From Tunturibacter empetritectus (lineage in GTDB: Bacteria > Acidobacteriota > Terriglobia > Terriglobales > Acidobacteriaceae): a stretch of 64,000 nt of DNA. This document shows positions 36,659 through 45,583 of this stretch, piece after piece; the stretch's first letter is position 1; every line of letters starts with the position of its first letter. A program made the position numbers and the translations under genes. The stretch lies in assembly GCF_040358985.1 (NCBI RefSeq), contig NZ_CP132932.1, forward strand, positions 1,550,001-1,614,000, given 5' to 3'. The notes under the pieces were generated by a model that worked only from the letters and a program-made list of their open reading frames with translations, was not told where the DNA came from and ran no database searches.

Positions 36659-36950
36659 CACTTCCACCTCGATTACCTCTCTGCAGCCGTGCGGCTTGCA
36701 GCGTGAAACCTAGCACGATGAAACTTGAGATGATGAAAGTCAGCCCAGCGAACCATGCACAGCAAAATACGTCGCAGGGGCCGATCTTCGGCCCTCCATG
36801 AAGACGCGGCAGCCAGGCCAGTAGTTTCAGCAAAACTCGCCCCGGCAGACCGCTGGATGCGACAGCATCCTCAAAAAAGCCGCGCCGGGCCTTTTCGGTG
36901 GCGCAGCGTAGGGCTCTCTCGATATGCTCCTCTTGCGCTTCGGTCGACAA
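36534..36950 (-). CDS. Possible small membrane protein overlapping the VWFA gene
   Basis: 138 aa from a TTG start. The first 95 residues look genuine: an amphipathic helix (EEHIERALRCATEKARRGFFEDAV), GLPGRVLLKLLAWLPRLHG, then one membrane helix (FAGLTFIISSFIVLGFTL). Codon use is normal there. The last 40 residues overlap the VWFA gene start in another frame and look non-coding, so the true end may have been lost by frameshift. No ribosome site is obvious. Function unknown. Confidence 0.4.
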   Translation of the reverse strand: MSTEAQEEHIERALRCATEKARRGFFEDAVASSGLPGRVLLKLLAWLPRLHGGPKIGPCDVFCCAWFAGLTFIISSFIVLGFTLQAARLQRGNRGGSDECVESGPAGSVLSFVPPSRGILTAAGTVGGAAASGLRANP

Positions 36951-37012
36951 AGATCAGGTGCGGAGCGACAGCGCTGGCGCTTTGCTTCAACTCGGAGACC
37001 TCAGGGCCCACC

Positions 37013-39067
37013 ATGTCTGCATCCCGCCTGCTCTACGGCACTACCGTCTTCCTCGGCGCCTTCCTTCTCTTTCTCGTCGAGCCGATGGCCGCCAAGCAAC
37101 TGCTGCCTGTGCTTGGCGGCTCCTCCGCCGTCTGGCTGACATGCCTGGTCTTCTTCCAGATGACTCTGCTGCTCGGCTACCTCTACGCCCATTGGATCAC
37201 CCGCTGTCAGGCCACCACCTGGCGCCGCCACGTCTATCTGGTCACGCTCGCCGCCGGAGCTGTGCTCCTGATCGCACAAAGAGTCGTCCCCGCAGAGCCA
37301 GCCCAGGGCGTCGGCCACCCCGTCACCACCATCTTCTCGACACTCGCCTTCACCATCGGCCTGCCGTTTCTCCTGCTCAGCGCTACCAGCCCCCTGCTGC
37401 AGGTCTGGCTCCAACGCGCCAGGGGCGGCACCATCCCCTATCGCCTCTTCGCGCTCTCGAACTTCGGCTCGCTTCTCGCTCTCATCGCCTACCCCTTCGT
37501 CGTCGAGCCGCACCTCACCCTGAAGCTCCAGCGGAGCCTCTGGTCGTTCAGCTTCCTCCTCTATGCCGTCTTATGCGCGACCATCACGCGCCAACTCCCC
37601 GCACCTGCGCCCTCGGAAACTGTGGAAGAGACCGAAGCCCCCGCTCCCGCCAAAGCCCCCGCCAGATCAAAGTGGCTTTGGTTTCTCCTCCCCATGGCCG
37701 CCGCCATGCAGCTCAGCGCAGTCACCAGCCACCTCACCGTCAACATCGCAGCCATCCCGCTCCTCTGGATGCTGCCTCTCGCCATCTACCTGCTTACCTT
37801 CATCCTCGCCTTCGAGTTCCCAGCACTCTACCGCCGCGGCATCGTGGTGCGTCTGCTTGTCGTAATGCTGGCCAGCCTCGGCTACGCCATCTCGAAGACC
37901 GACGTGAGCCTGCCCATCGGCATCGCCATCCTCTTCTTTCTCACAGAGTGCTTCCTGGCCGGACTCTTCTGCCACGCGGAAGCCTTCGCCCTGCGACCCT
38001 CACGCCCCACCGAAACCACGCTCTTCTATCTGCTGATCGCCGCAGGAGGAGCAGCCGGAACCTTCTTCATCGGCATCGCCAGCCCGATGATCTTCTCGGC
38101 CAACTACGACCTCGCAATCTCGTTCTTCGTCACCGCCGCACTCGCCGTAGTCGTGACGTGGAGCGACGGCTGGCCGCAGCGTCTTCTCTGGTCCACCGCA
38201 GCCGCACTGCTGCTCTTCTTCGCCTTCATGCTGCGCACCGCTTATGCCCGCGAGGCAATCCTCGAGGTTCGCAACTTCTACGGAACCCTTCGCGTCAAGC
38301 AGACGGTCGGCCCCCACGGCGGCACCGAGCGCATGCTGCTGAACGGCACCATCCAGCACGGCACGCAGCTCTTCGCGCCCGGCCTCACCCGCACCCCCAC
38401 CACCTACTACGCCGATAACTCTGGCATCGGACTCGCCCTCCACTACTGCTGCCAGTCGCGCTCACGCAACATCGCTGTCATCGGCCTCGGCACCGGCACC
38501 CTCGCAACCTACGGCACCACCAGCGACCGCATCCGCTTCTACGAGATCAACCCTCTCGTACGCCCCATCGCACAAAATCTCTTCACCTATCTGCGAGACT
38601 CCCCCGCGCAGATCACCTTTGCCGACGGCGATGCACGCACCTCCCTCACCCGCGAGTTGACGCAAGAGGGCCCGCAGAACTTTGACGTTATCGCCATCGA
38701 CGCCTTCTCCGGCGACGCCATTCCTCTCCACCTGCTCACCATCGAGTCCGTCGCACTCTACAAAAAACACCTCGCGCCAAACGGCATCCTGGCCTTCCAC
38801 GTCTCCAACCAGTACCTCAACCTCGCACCCGAGATCGCACAGCTCGCCCACGCCGCCGATATGCAGGCAAAGCTGATCGAAAGCCAGCCCGACGACTCGC
38901 TCGGAGCCTATCGCGCCACCTGGATACTGCTCACCTCGAGTCCCACCTTCTTCGATCAACCCGAGATCGCCGTCGCTGCCAGCGCCGTTCCCACCGACGC
39001 GCGCCTCCGCGTCTGGACCGACGACTACTCCAGCATCCTGCCTATTCTTCAGCTCTCACATCACTAG
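37013..39067 (+). CDS. Membrane protein fused to spermidine-synthase-like domain
   Basis: 684 aa. The first 430 residues hold about ten membrane helices (starting SRLLYGTTVFLGAFLLFLVEP). The C-terminal 230 residues are a Rossmann methyltransferase/spermidine-synthase-like fold: IAVIGLGTGTLATYG, RFYEINPLV, FADGDARTSL and FDVIAIDAFSGDAIPLHLLT. The polyamine-synthase DAFSGD motif is kept. Such fused transporter/aminopropyltransferase-like proteins are common but uncharacterised. ATG 37013 is preferred, as the sequence before it is not conserved or hydrophobic. Confidence 0.9.
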   Translation: MSASRLLYGTTVFLGAFLLFLVEPMAAKQLLPVLGGSSAVWLTCLVFFQMTLLLGYLYAHWITRCQATTWRRHVYLVTLAAGAVLLIAQRVVPAEPAQGVGHPVTTIFSTLAFTIGLPFLLLSATSPLLQVWLQRARGGTIPYRLFALSNFGSLLALIAYPFVVEPHLTLKLQRSLWSFSFLLYAVLCATITRQLPAPAPSETVEETEAPAPAKAPARSKWLWFLLPMAAAMQLSAVTSHLTVNIAAIPLLWMLPLAIYLLTFILAFEFPALYRRGIVVRLLVVMLASLGYAISKTDVSLPIGIAILFFLTECFLAGLFCHAEAFALRPSRPTETTLFYLLIAAGGAAGTFFIGIASPMIFSANYDLAISFFVTAALAVVVTWSDGWPQRLLWSTAAALLLFFAFMLRTAYAREAILEVRNFYGTLRVKQTVGPHGGTERMLLNGTIQHGTQLFAPGLTRTPTTYYADNSGIGLALHYCCQSRSRNIAVIGLGTGTLATYGTTSDRIRFYEINPLVRPIAQNLFTYLRDSPAQITFADGDARTSLTRELTQEGPQNFDVIAIDAFSGDAIPLHLLTIESVALYKKHLAPNGILAFHVSNQYLNLAPEIAQLAHAADMQAKLIESQPDDSLGAYRATWILLTSSPTFFDQPEIAVAASAVPTDARLRVWTDDYSSILPILQLSHH

Positions 39068-39094
39068 GAAACTCTGATCAACTCCCGTTTTGTT

Positions 39095-39162
39095 AAGGGC
39101 ACGGCTTCAGCCGTGCCGTAATGAGTTCAAAAGGAACGCGGCTTTAGCCGCTGGGGTACGCT
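39095..39162. repeat. REP-like pair of short hairpins
   Basis: GGCACGGC-ttca-GCCGTGCC (39098-39117) followed by GCGGCT-tt-AGCCGC (39138-39151) in the gap after the spermidine-synthase-like gene. Both have the look of acidobacterial intergenic REP hairpins. Confidence 0.7.
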
Positions 39163-39208
39163 TTCTTTTTTGAGCGGGAACTTGATCAGAGGTTCCCTAA
39201 AACTGAGT

Positions 39209-39345
39209 TGTCCTGCCGGACGGGCCTCCTGCGCGGAGCGCGGTCACTTCGTGACGTGTATACCCCTTCGGTTGGTGCTCCCGTTGGTCGCGTTAATAAG
39301 CTTTCGCCGACCAACGGGACGCTCGTGGCGAAGCCGGTATACAAC
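39209..39345. repeat. Nested palindromic element, copy 2 (right end lost)
   Basis: Begins TGTCCTGCCGGACGGGC like copy 1. Keeps the GGTCACTTCGTGAC palindrome, the stretch GTATACCCCTTCGGTTGGT and the central CCCGTTGGTCG/CGACCAACGGG hairpin. The right terminal repeat is absent; the sequence runs into the stop codon of the YVTN gene instead. Again it lies between two convergent genes. Confidence 0.85.
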
Positions 39346-39357
39346 CCACAAGGTGCG

Positions 39358-40398
39358 CTACTTCGCCCAGGCTAGCCCGTCCGCCGCATTCCCCGCATCA
39401 ATCAGTCGCGCCATCTTCCACTGCCCCAGATCAATCTCCGCCACCTGATTGCTTCGAGTGCAAGAGACAAACGCAGTCTTGCCATCGGGACTCATCAGGA
39501 TCGCCGTTGGCCCCTCCGCAACGTCGATCGTGCGTGCCACCTGCATAGACCTCAGATCGATCACCGCCACCTGATGCGTCGTTCGCAGCGCCACGAGCAG
39601 CCACCGCCCATCAAGCGTCGTCGCCGTTCCGTATCCGACACTCGGCAGCGGAATCCACGTCTTCAGCTTATTGGTCGCAGTATCGATGACAGCAAGCTGC
39701 GGCTTGGTCTGGTCTGCCGTAAACACCATGCTGTCGTCGCGAGAGACCGCAATCCTCTGGGTATCGGTCGAAACCGGAATAATCGCCAGCGTCTTGCGCG
39801 CCTTCATATCCAGAACCGATACCGTGCCCGGTCCCACGTTCGCCGTGTATCCCCGCGAGCCATCACGCGACAGCGCCAGCATGTGCGACTGCTCCTGCCC
39901 CGTAGGCACGCTGCCGACAATCTTCAACGTCTTCGGATCGATAATGCTGATCGTCTTATCCAGCTCCGTCGTCACGTACAGCATCCCGCTATTCTTGTCG
40001 TAGATCACGCAGTGCGGCCGCACTCCATGCCCGAAATCGATCGTGTGGACAATCTTGTGGCTGGCAAGATCGATCACCGAGATCTTGCTGCCGTCCGTAC
40101 CCGGCTTTCCCACCCCGGCACTGCCGTAGATCGGCACATACGCCGTCGTTCCATCAGGCGAAGCCGCCACCTCATGGCCCGTCACACCATTCACCAGCAC
40201 AGTAGCCATCTGTTTACCCGCGCCGGGATCGATCAAACTCAGATCTCGGTCACCCTGGTTCACCACCAGCAGCAATGGCCGGGCTTGTCTCTCCATGCCG
40301 CTCTGAGAGAACGCAACCGCACCGGCGGCGCTGAGTAAAAAGGGAAGGCTCAGAAGAGAACAGCCCATCATGCAACGCGAGAAAAAGATCTTCTTCAT
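39358..40398 (-). CDS. Secreted YVTN-type beta-propeller protein
   Basis: 346 aa. Starts at MKKIFFSRCMMGCSL, a signal peptide; longer upstream reading is Arg-rich and not protein-like. The body is a seven-bladed propeller of 40-45-residue YVTN/NHL-like repeats (for example LLLVVNQGDRDLSLID, TAYVPIYGSAG, GMLYVTTELDKTISIID, GYTANVGPGTVSVLD, AFVSCTRSNQVAEIDL). These are binding scaffolds in the periplasm or outside; ligand unknown. Confidence 0.88.
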   Translation of the reverse strand: MKKIFFSRCMMGCSLLSLPFLLSAAGAVAFSQSGMERQARPLLLVVNQGDRDLSLIDPGAGKQMATVLVNGVTGHEVAASPDGTTAYVPIYGSAGVGKPGTDGSKISVIDLASHKIVHTIDFGHGVRPHCVIYDKNSGMLYVTTELDKTISIIDPKTLKIVGSVPTGQEQSHMLALSRDGSRGYTANVGPGTVSVLDMKARKTLAIIPVSTDTQRIAVSRDDSMVFTADQTKPQLAVIDTATNKLKTWIPLPSVGYGTATTLDGRWLLVALRTTHQVAVIDLRSMQVARTIDVAEGPTAILMSPDGKTAFVSCTRSNQVAEIDLGQWKMARLIDAGNAADGLAWAK

Positions 40399-40489
40399 AA
40401 GTCGATCAGTATAGCCTCGCCGAACGATATAGGCCGCTGCGGGTCTGCGTTCCGTTGCACAACCATCAACGCAAACCAGAGGAAGCTCT

Positions 40490-41302
40490 TCATGCATTGC
40501 TTGGCTGCAATACCCAGGCCTCGCCAACCATCTGCACCTTCTCCATGCCCTTCGAAGAGAGCACAACAAAGTCGCGGTTGGGTATCGGCCAGCTCGCGGC
40601 AAGCTTGTAGCCCAGATGTTTACGGGCCGCCTCAAGCTCGTGGGGCCCGAAGATGCGGCACGGCAGCGTCTTAACAAACGTCTCCAGCGTGAAGAAGCCC
40701 TCACTCGCCGAGACAGGAACCTTATTCAAAAAGATCATGTACGGCCTCCTCGGCAGCCGCTCGATGAGCTCTTCAATCGACCAGTCCACATACTGCAGAC
40801 TCCCAGAGCACAACAGCGCATCACACGCCTGGGTCTCTTCGACGTTCTCGTAGAAGCTCAACGAGTGCACCTCAGGAGGCACGCGCCGCCGCCCCTCCCT
40901 CACCATCGCCGGCACATCGACAATCTGCCAGCGAAAGTCTTCCGGAAGGTCGAGCATCTGTCGAAACGCATAGAACTTCACGCCGATATGACCACCAAAA
41001 TCGGTCACCGCATGCAGATGGTTCTCGCGCATCAGCTTCTGGCAGAAGGTCAGAATCGGCCAGTCAAACGGATGAATGGTCGAGTACGATTCGATCCCGA
41101 TCGAGACCAGCGATTCATTGTCATAAGTTGCGCGGCGCGAAGGCGGAAGAGAGTTCGTCGCCTCTTCGCTGGTACTGAATCTCCCGCGATAGTGCCCAAA
41201 CTCTTTGCCGGCTACGAAATCCAGTACTCCGGACTGCCGTAGCTGCTTGTATCCCGGAAGGGTTGAGAGGTTCAAACGTGTCAGAACACCCGTCATAGTC
41301 AT
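40490..41302 (-). CDS. TIGR04325-type putative methyltransferase
   Basis: 270 aa. Conserved blocks of this family: FRWQIVDVPAMVREG, TDFGGHIGVKFYAFR (SAM-binding loop), DALLCSGSLQYVDW and PYMIFLNKVPVS. Homologues usually sit in polysaccharide clusters and are presumed SAM-dependent methyltransferases; no such cluster is present here. Cytoplasmic. Upstream DNA to mutM (195 bp) is AT-rich. Confidence 0.82.
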   Translation of the reverse strand: MTMTGVLTRLNLSTLPGYKQLRQSGVLDFVAGKEFGHYRGRFSTSEEATNSLPPSRRATYDNESLVSIGIESYSTIHPFDWPILTFCQKLMRENHLHAVTDFGGHIGVKFYAFRQMLDLPEDFRWQIVDVPAMVREGRRRVPPEVHSLSFYENVEETQACDALLCSGSLQYVDWSIEELIERLPRRPYMIFLNKVPVSASEGFFTLETFVKTLPCRIFGPHELEAARKHLGYKLAASWPIPNRDFVVLSSKGMEKVQMVGEAWVLQPSNA

Positions 41303-41481
41303 GGCATTTCATCCAGTTGTATTTGGGGAGGAACTTAAATATAGGCCGCGCAGGGACTGAATTCAGTGATTAATTGTTAATATTGTGTAAATATTATCTA
41401 ACTGTTGAGCCGCAAACATGCAAAAGGTTAGGGGATTGCTGCGCATTTTCTTGCATGCAATCCTGTATCCATTCATTCGCC

Positions 41482-41497
41482 TATACTTACAGAAAGT
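41482..41497 (+). promoter_or_regulatory. -10-like box close to the mutM start
   Basis: TATACT at 41482-41487 with ten bases to the ATG, implying a leader of about 3-4 nt at most. Only a weak GAAAG precedes the start. Confidence 0.45.
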
Positions 41498-42328
41498 ATG
41501 CCCGAACTTCCTGAGGTCGAAACCGTCGCGAACGGCGTTCACGCCAGAGTCCACGGCCAGACAATCCGTTCGGTCTGGACCAGCAACAAACCCCAAACCT
41601 TTAAATCTTCGCCCGACGAGATCGTCGAAGCTCTCACCGGCAGCCGCATCGACCGTGTCCACCGCGTCGGCAAAACCATCGTCGTCGATCTCAGTTGCTC
41701 CAGAGAGAATCAAAAATCAGCGCAGTTCCTCGTCCACCTCGGCATGACCGGCCGCCTGCTCGTCTCAACTCCAGACACACCGATTCCACCCCACACGCAC
41801 GCGATCCTCTCTCTCAGCAGCGGAAAGGAGCTTCGCTTCGTCGATGCCCGACGCTTTGGCCGGCTTTCCGTTGTTAAAGCCGCAAGCCCCGAAGGACGAT
41901 ACGCCGGCCCAGGCGCCGAACCCCTCACCATCGAGCTTGAGGACTTCATCGCGCTCTTTCGTGGCCGCAAAACCCCGATCAAAGCCGCGCTGCTCAATCA
42001 GTCGCTGCTCCACGGTGTCGGTAATATCTACGCCGACGAGAGCCTCTTTCACGCCGGCATTCGCCCCACACGTCACGCTGGCCGCCTCACCCGCGCCGAA
42101 CTGACGCGCCTCCACGCAGCGTTGATTAAAGTACTCACCGAGGCGATCAAGCTTGGTGGATCGTCCGTCTCAGACTACGTCGACGCCGACGGAGTCGCAG
42201 GCTTCTTTCAGCTGCACCATCACGCCTACTCGCGCACCGGCCAGCCGTGTCTTACCTGCGGAACGCCCATCAAGCGCATCGTCCTCGGCGGCCGTAGCAC
42301 CCACTTCTGCCCCACCTGCCAGAGATAG
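41498..42328 (+). CDS. mutM: Formamidopyrimidine-DNA glycosylase
   Basis: 276 aa base-excision repair enzyme that removes 8-oxoguanine and nicks the strand. Catalytic Pro-Glu at the N-terminus (MPELPEVETVANG), the Lys in HRVGKTIVVDL, GVGNIYADESLF in the helix-two-turn-helix, and a zinc finger CLTC ... CPTC at the C-terminus are all intact. Convergent with the ROK gene 28 nt away. Confidence 0.97.
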   Translation: MPELPEVETVANGVHARVHGQTIRSVWTSNKPQTFKSSPDEIVEALTGSRIDRVHRVGKTIVVDLSCSRENQKSAQFLVHLGMTGRLLVSTPDTPIPPHTHAILSLSSGKELRFVDARRFGRLSVVKAASPEGRYAGPGAEPLTIELEDFIALFRGRKTPIKAALLNQSLLHGVGNIYADESLFHAGIRPTRHAGRLTRAELTRLHAALIKVLTEAIKLGGSSVSDYVDADGVAGFFQLHHHAYSRTGQPCLTCGTPIKRIVLGGRSTHFCPTCQR

Positions 42329-42356
42329 CGCGTTCGGTCGGATTCGGTTTCACTTC

Positions 42357-43253
42357 TTACCGGCCCGCGGCAAGTTCCGCCGAGACAGCAGCGCCGATCA
42401 CCCGCACCTCTGGCGTATCGTCGACGATCTCCAGCGAATACCCCTGCAGCGGACTCATCTTCACCATCTGTTGCAGATAGTCCTTCAGCATGGACATATC
42501 GAGAAACCGCGTATTGAACCCGGAGAGAAAGATCTTCCCAGGCCCAGCCATGTGAATCGTGGTCGCCGACGCTGCAGCCAGGGCCTTGTGCCAGAGCCGC
42601 TTGAAGTCCACACAGCGGGCATCGCCCTGTTTTGCCGCCTCGAAGACCTCCTCCGGCTCCATGTCCAGGAAGCGCAGACGCATCGCACGATGCCCCATGA
42701 TCCCCTCCATATGCCCGCGCCCGCCGCATCCGCAGAAGCGCTCTTTCTCGTCGAGCGTCACCACCGTGTGGCCGCCCTCCCACACGCCCGGAGCGAAGGG
42801 ATACCGCCCATAGCCGATACCAACGCCCAGCGTCCAGACCCGGATCATGCTGTCCAGCTTGCCGTGCATCGAAGCCAGCCCCGCAGCCATTCCATCAGCA
42901 TCGTTCACCGCCGTCACGGTCACGTCGAGCCCATGGTTGCGCATCTGGGCAACCAGCAACTCCTGAATCTTCGCGCCCTTCAGCTGCGGCAGGTTCGGCG
43001 CCTCTGCCACCACGCCATCCTTCACCAGCCCTGGCAACGCCACGCCGATCGCCGTAAAGTCCCTCGCTCCATCAGCAGCCAGGAGCACCTGATTTGCGAT
43101 CGTCTCCACCAAAGCTTCGGTGTGTTGCTCCACCAACGCATCTTCGTCGTCATGATCTTCAGGAAAACGGCGTACCGGTCCTACAAGCTTGTGATCCACG
43201 ACCAATCCGGCCGAGATCCGCTCCGAAAGTATTACCCCAACTGTCTTTGCCAT
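42357..43253 (-). CDS. ROK family protein with altered phosphate-binding motif
   Basis: 298 aa. ROK features: VNDADGMAAGLASM (catalytic Asp), GVGIGYGRYPFAPGVWEGGHTVV and the zinc motif CGCGGRGHMEG. The first ATP-phosphate loop, normally DxGGT near residue 10, reads GVILSERISAGLV here, without the Asp and Gly-Gly. So it may be a non-kinase sugar-binding ROK protein, or a lineage form of glucokinase. No N-terminal winged helix. It starts 35 nt downstream of sthA on the same strand, so probably the same transcript. Confidence 0.85.
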   Translation of the reverse strand: MAKTVGVILSERISAGLVVDHKLVGPVRRFPEDHDDEDALVEQHTEALVETIANQVLLAADGARDFTAIGVALPGLVKDGVVAEAPNLPQLKGAKIQELLVAQMRNHGLDVTVTAVNDADGMAAGLASMHGKLDSMIRVWTLGVGIGYGRYPFAPGVWEGGHTVVTLDEKERFCGCGGRGHMEGIMGHRAMRLRFLDMEPEEVFEAAKQGDARCVDFKRLWHKALAAASATTIHMAGPGKIFLSGFNTRFLDMSMLKDYLQQMVKMSPLQGYSLEIVDDTPEVRVIGAAVSAELAAGR

Positions 43254-43288
43254 TACCCTGTCCGCCTCATCCTCAGGTGCCCGTGTTT

Positions 43289-44686
43289 CTACTCAAATTT
43301 ACTGACGCGGTTCAACCCGTTGAAAGCCGCAACTTTATAACATTCCGCGAGAGTTGGATAGTTGAAGACCGTATCCACGAAATAATCCAGCGTTCCGCCC
43401 AGCGCCATCACAGCCTGGCCGATGTGCAGCAGCTCGCTCGCACCCTCGCCGATGATGTGCACCCCAAGGATCAAGTGGTTCATCCGGTGAAAGATGATCT
43501 TGAGCCGGCCCGTCGTATCGCCGCGAATCTGGCCGCGTGCAATCTCGCGATAGTAGGCCACGCCCACCTCGTAAGGAACATCCTCTTCGGTCAGCTGCTC
43601 CTCGGTCTTGCCGATAAAGCTGATCTCCGGAATCGTATAGATCCCATACGGATAAAGCCCTGGGTTCGACAGGATCTTCTCATCCCCAAACGCCCGCGCC
43701 GCCGCCACGCGCCCCTGCTCCATCGAGACAGAAGCCAGCGACGGAAACCCAATCACGTCGCCCACGGCAAAGATCGTCGGCACCTTCGTCCTGAAGTCCT
43801 TATCCACCGGGATGCGTCCGCGTGAGTCCGACTCGATCCCCACCGCAACCAGGTTCAGCTCGTCCACATTGCCCTGGCGGCCGACCGCGTACAGCAGCGC
43901 ATCGCCCTGAACTTTTTTCTTGCTCTCGAGATTTGCCACGACGGTTCCGTCCGGCATCTCCTCCACCGACTCCACCTCTTCATTCAGCCGCATCGTCACC
44001 CGCGAGTCCCGCAGATGGTAGCTCAGCGCCTCGATGATCTCCTGGTCGGCAAACTCCAGCAGACGCGGCCTCCGCTCAATCAGCGTTACCCGCACCCCGA
44101 GGGCTGAGAACATACACGTGTACTCCACCCCGATCACGCCGCCGCCCACGATAATCATCGTCTTCGGCAGGTTCACCAGCTCCAGCACCAGGTCCGAGTT
44201 GATGATGCTGCGCCCGTTGATCGGCACCTTCGGTGATGACGCCGGCTTGGTCCCGGTACCAATCAGAATGTTGGTCGCCTCATACACCGTCGAACCGCGC
44301 GAGTTGGTCACCTTGATGTGGGTCGCATCTTCAAAGCTCGCCACGCCTACCAGCATCTCGATGTTGTTGCGCGAAAGCTGCGCCTCGGTCACGTCGATCT
44401 CGGTCTTGATCACATGCTGCACCCGGAACGCCAGGTCCGCCATCGTGATCCGTTCCTTCACCCGGTAGTTCATCCCGTAGATGGACTTGTAGTTGTATCC
44501 GGAGAGGTGAAGAACCGCCTCGCGCATGGTCTTTGAAGGGATGGTGCCGGTGCTGATGCAGGCGCCCCCAACGACCTCCCGCATCTCCACCAATGCGACC
44601 TTTTTGCCCAGCTTCGAGGCGTAAATTGCAGCGCGCTGCCCGGCTGGTCCGGACCCGATGACAATCAGATCGTAAACACTACTCAT
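43289..44686 (-). CDS. sthA: Soluble pyridine nucleotide transhydrogenase
   Basis: 465 aa flavoprotein that passes reducing equivalents between NADPH and NAD. FAD site DLIVIGSGPAGQRAAIYA. The redox-active disulfide of lipoamide-dehydrogenase relatives is missing its second Cys (GGACISTGTIPSKT), which is diagnostic of SthA. NAD loop IIVGGGVIGVEYTCMF, and C-terminal HIIGEGASELLHIG and FNYPTLAECYKVAA. Likely co-transcribed with the ROK gene. Confidence 0.95.
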   Translation of the reverse strand: MSSVYDLIVIGSGPAGQRAAIYASKLGKKVALVEMREVVGGACISTGTIPSKTMREAVLHLSGYNYKSIYGMNYRVKERITMADLAFRVQHVIKTEIDVTEAQLSRNNIEMLVGVASFEDATHIKVTNSRGSTVYEATNILIGTGTKPASSPKVPINGRSIINSDLVLELVNLPKTMIIVGGGVIGVEYTCMFSALGVRVTLIERRPRLLEFADQEIIEALSYHLRDSRVTMRLNEEVESVEEMPDGTVVANLESKKKVQGDALLYAVGRQGNVDELNLVAVGIESDSRGRIPVDKDFRTKVPTIFAVGDVIGFPSLASVSMEQGRVAAARAFGDEKILSNPGLYPYGIYTIPEISFIGKTEEQLTEEDVPYEVGVAYYREIARGQIRGDTTGRLKIIFHRMNHLILGVHIIGEGASELLHIGQAVMALGGTLDYFVDTVFNYPTLAECYKVAAFNGLNRVSKFE

Positions 44687-44876
44687 ATTGGCACATACTC
44701 ATGGACATTCCACTCCAGCGTCTTGGCGGCTCTTGTCCCGTTATCGGCCCCTCGAGTGGCGATCGTGAGGGGGCCAGTTCTTGACTGTGTGCGTGTTCGC
44801 CTTACTGCCTTGAAGCTACCACACCAACATCACAGACTCCACTGAGTGGCCCTTGGCACCATACACTGATTTCACC

Positions 44877-45503
44877 ATGCTCCGCTACGCCATCACAAGC
44901 CGCGCGCTCTACCCCGGCAGCGAGCAGGAAAAACAAACCGCACTCCTCGCCGAAGCCGCCCGATGGATCGCCGATGGCATCGACTTTATCCAGCTGAGAG
45001 AAAAAGACCTTCCCGCCGCCACGCTCGCGAACCTCGCCCGTAACCTGCTGGAGATGACAGCCCTCGCCGTCAGCCCGACGCGCCTGCTCGTCAACTCCCG
45101 CCCCGACATCGCCCTCGCAAGCGGAGCCCACGGGGTCCATCTCACCGCCTCGCCAGACGAGCTAGCCCCCTGCCAGATCCGCGACCTCTTCCTCTCCGCC
45201 CGCGCAACCAAACCCCTGATTACGCTCTCCTGCCACAACCTCGTCGAGGTCCACCGCGCCCATCCCCACCAGGTCGACGCGATCCTGTTTGCCCCCGTCT
45301 TCGAGAAGCCCCTCGCCGACGGCGAAGACCTCCCCGGCCAGGGCCTCGATCAGCTCCGCGCCGCCTGCCTCGCCGCAGCCCCCATCCCGGTCTTCGCCCT
45401 TGGCGGAGTCACCGCCGAAAACACTCCCGAATGTCTCAAGGCAGGCGCAGCCGGAGTCGCCGGCATCCGCCTCTTCCATCGCGTTCCCCATAAAGAAAGC
45501 TGA
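44877..45503 (+). CDS. thiE: Thiamine phosphate synthase
   Basis: About 208 aa TIM barrel joining the pyrimidine and thiazole halves of thiamine. IDFIQLREKDLPA, RLLVNSRPDIALASGAHGVHL, FAPVFEKP and PVFALGGVTAENTPECLKAGAAGVAGIRLF are the family blocks. ATG 44877 fits the usual start (LRYAITSR) better than TTG 44853. No thi riboswitch seen and no other thi gene near. A TACACT -10-like box lies 9 nt before the ATG. Confidence 0.9.
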   Translation: MLRYAITSRALYPGSEQEKQTALLAEAARWIADGIDFIQLREKDLPAATLANLARNLLEMTALAVSPTRLLVNSRPDIALASGAHGVHLTASPDELAPCQIRDLFLSARATKPLITLSCHNLVEVHRAHPHQVDAILFAPVFEKPLADGEDLPGQGLDQLRAACLAAAPIPVFALGGVTAENTPECLKAGAAGVAGIRLFHRVPHKES

Positions 45504-45583
45504 CTCCCACCACGTCCCTTCCAACCATCAGCCCTTGGCTTTGAAGTAGTTCCTAAGAGCTGGCAAAACGCCCGCAGTTCAGG

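Noticed and set aside
44720..44876. Thiamine riboswitch before thiE
   Set aside because: The conserved TPP-motif boxes (CUGAGA and the GAUNNNGNNNACCGA-like region) are not present.
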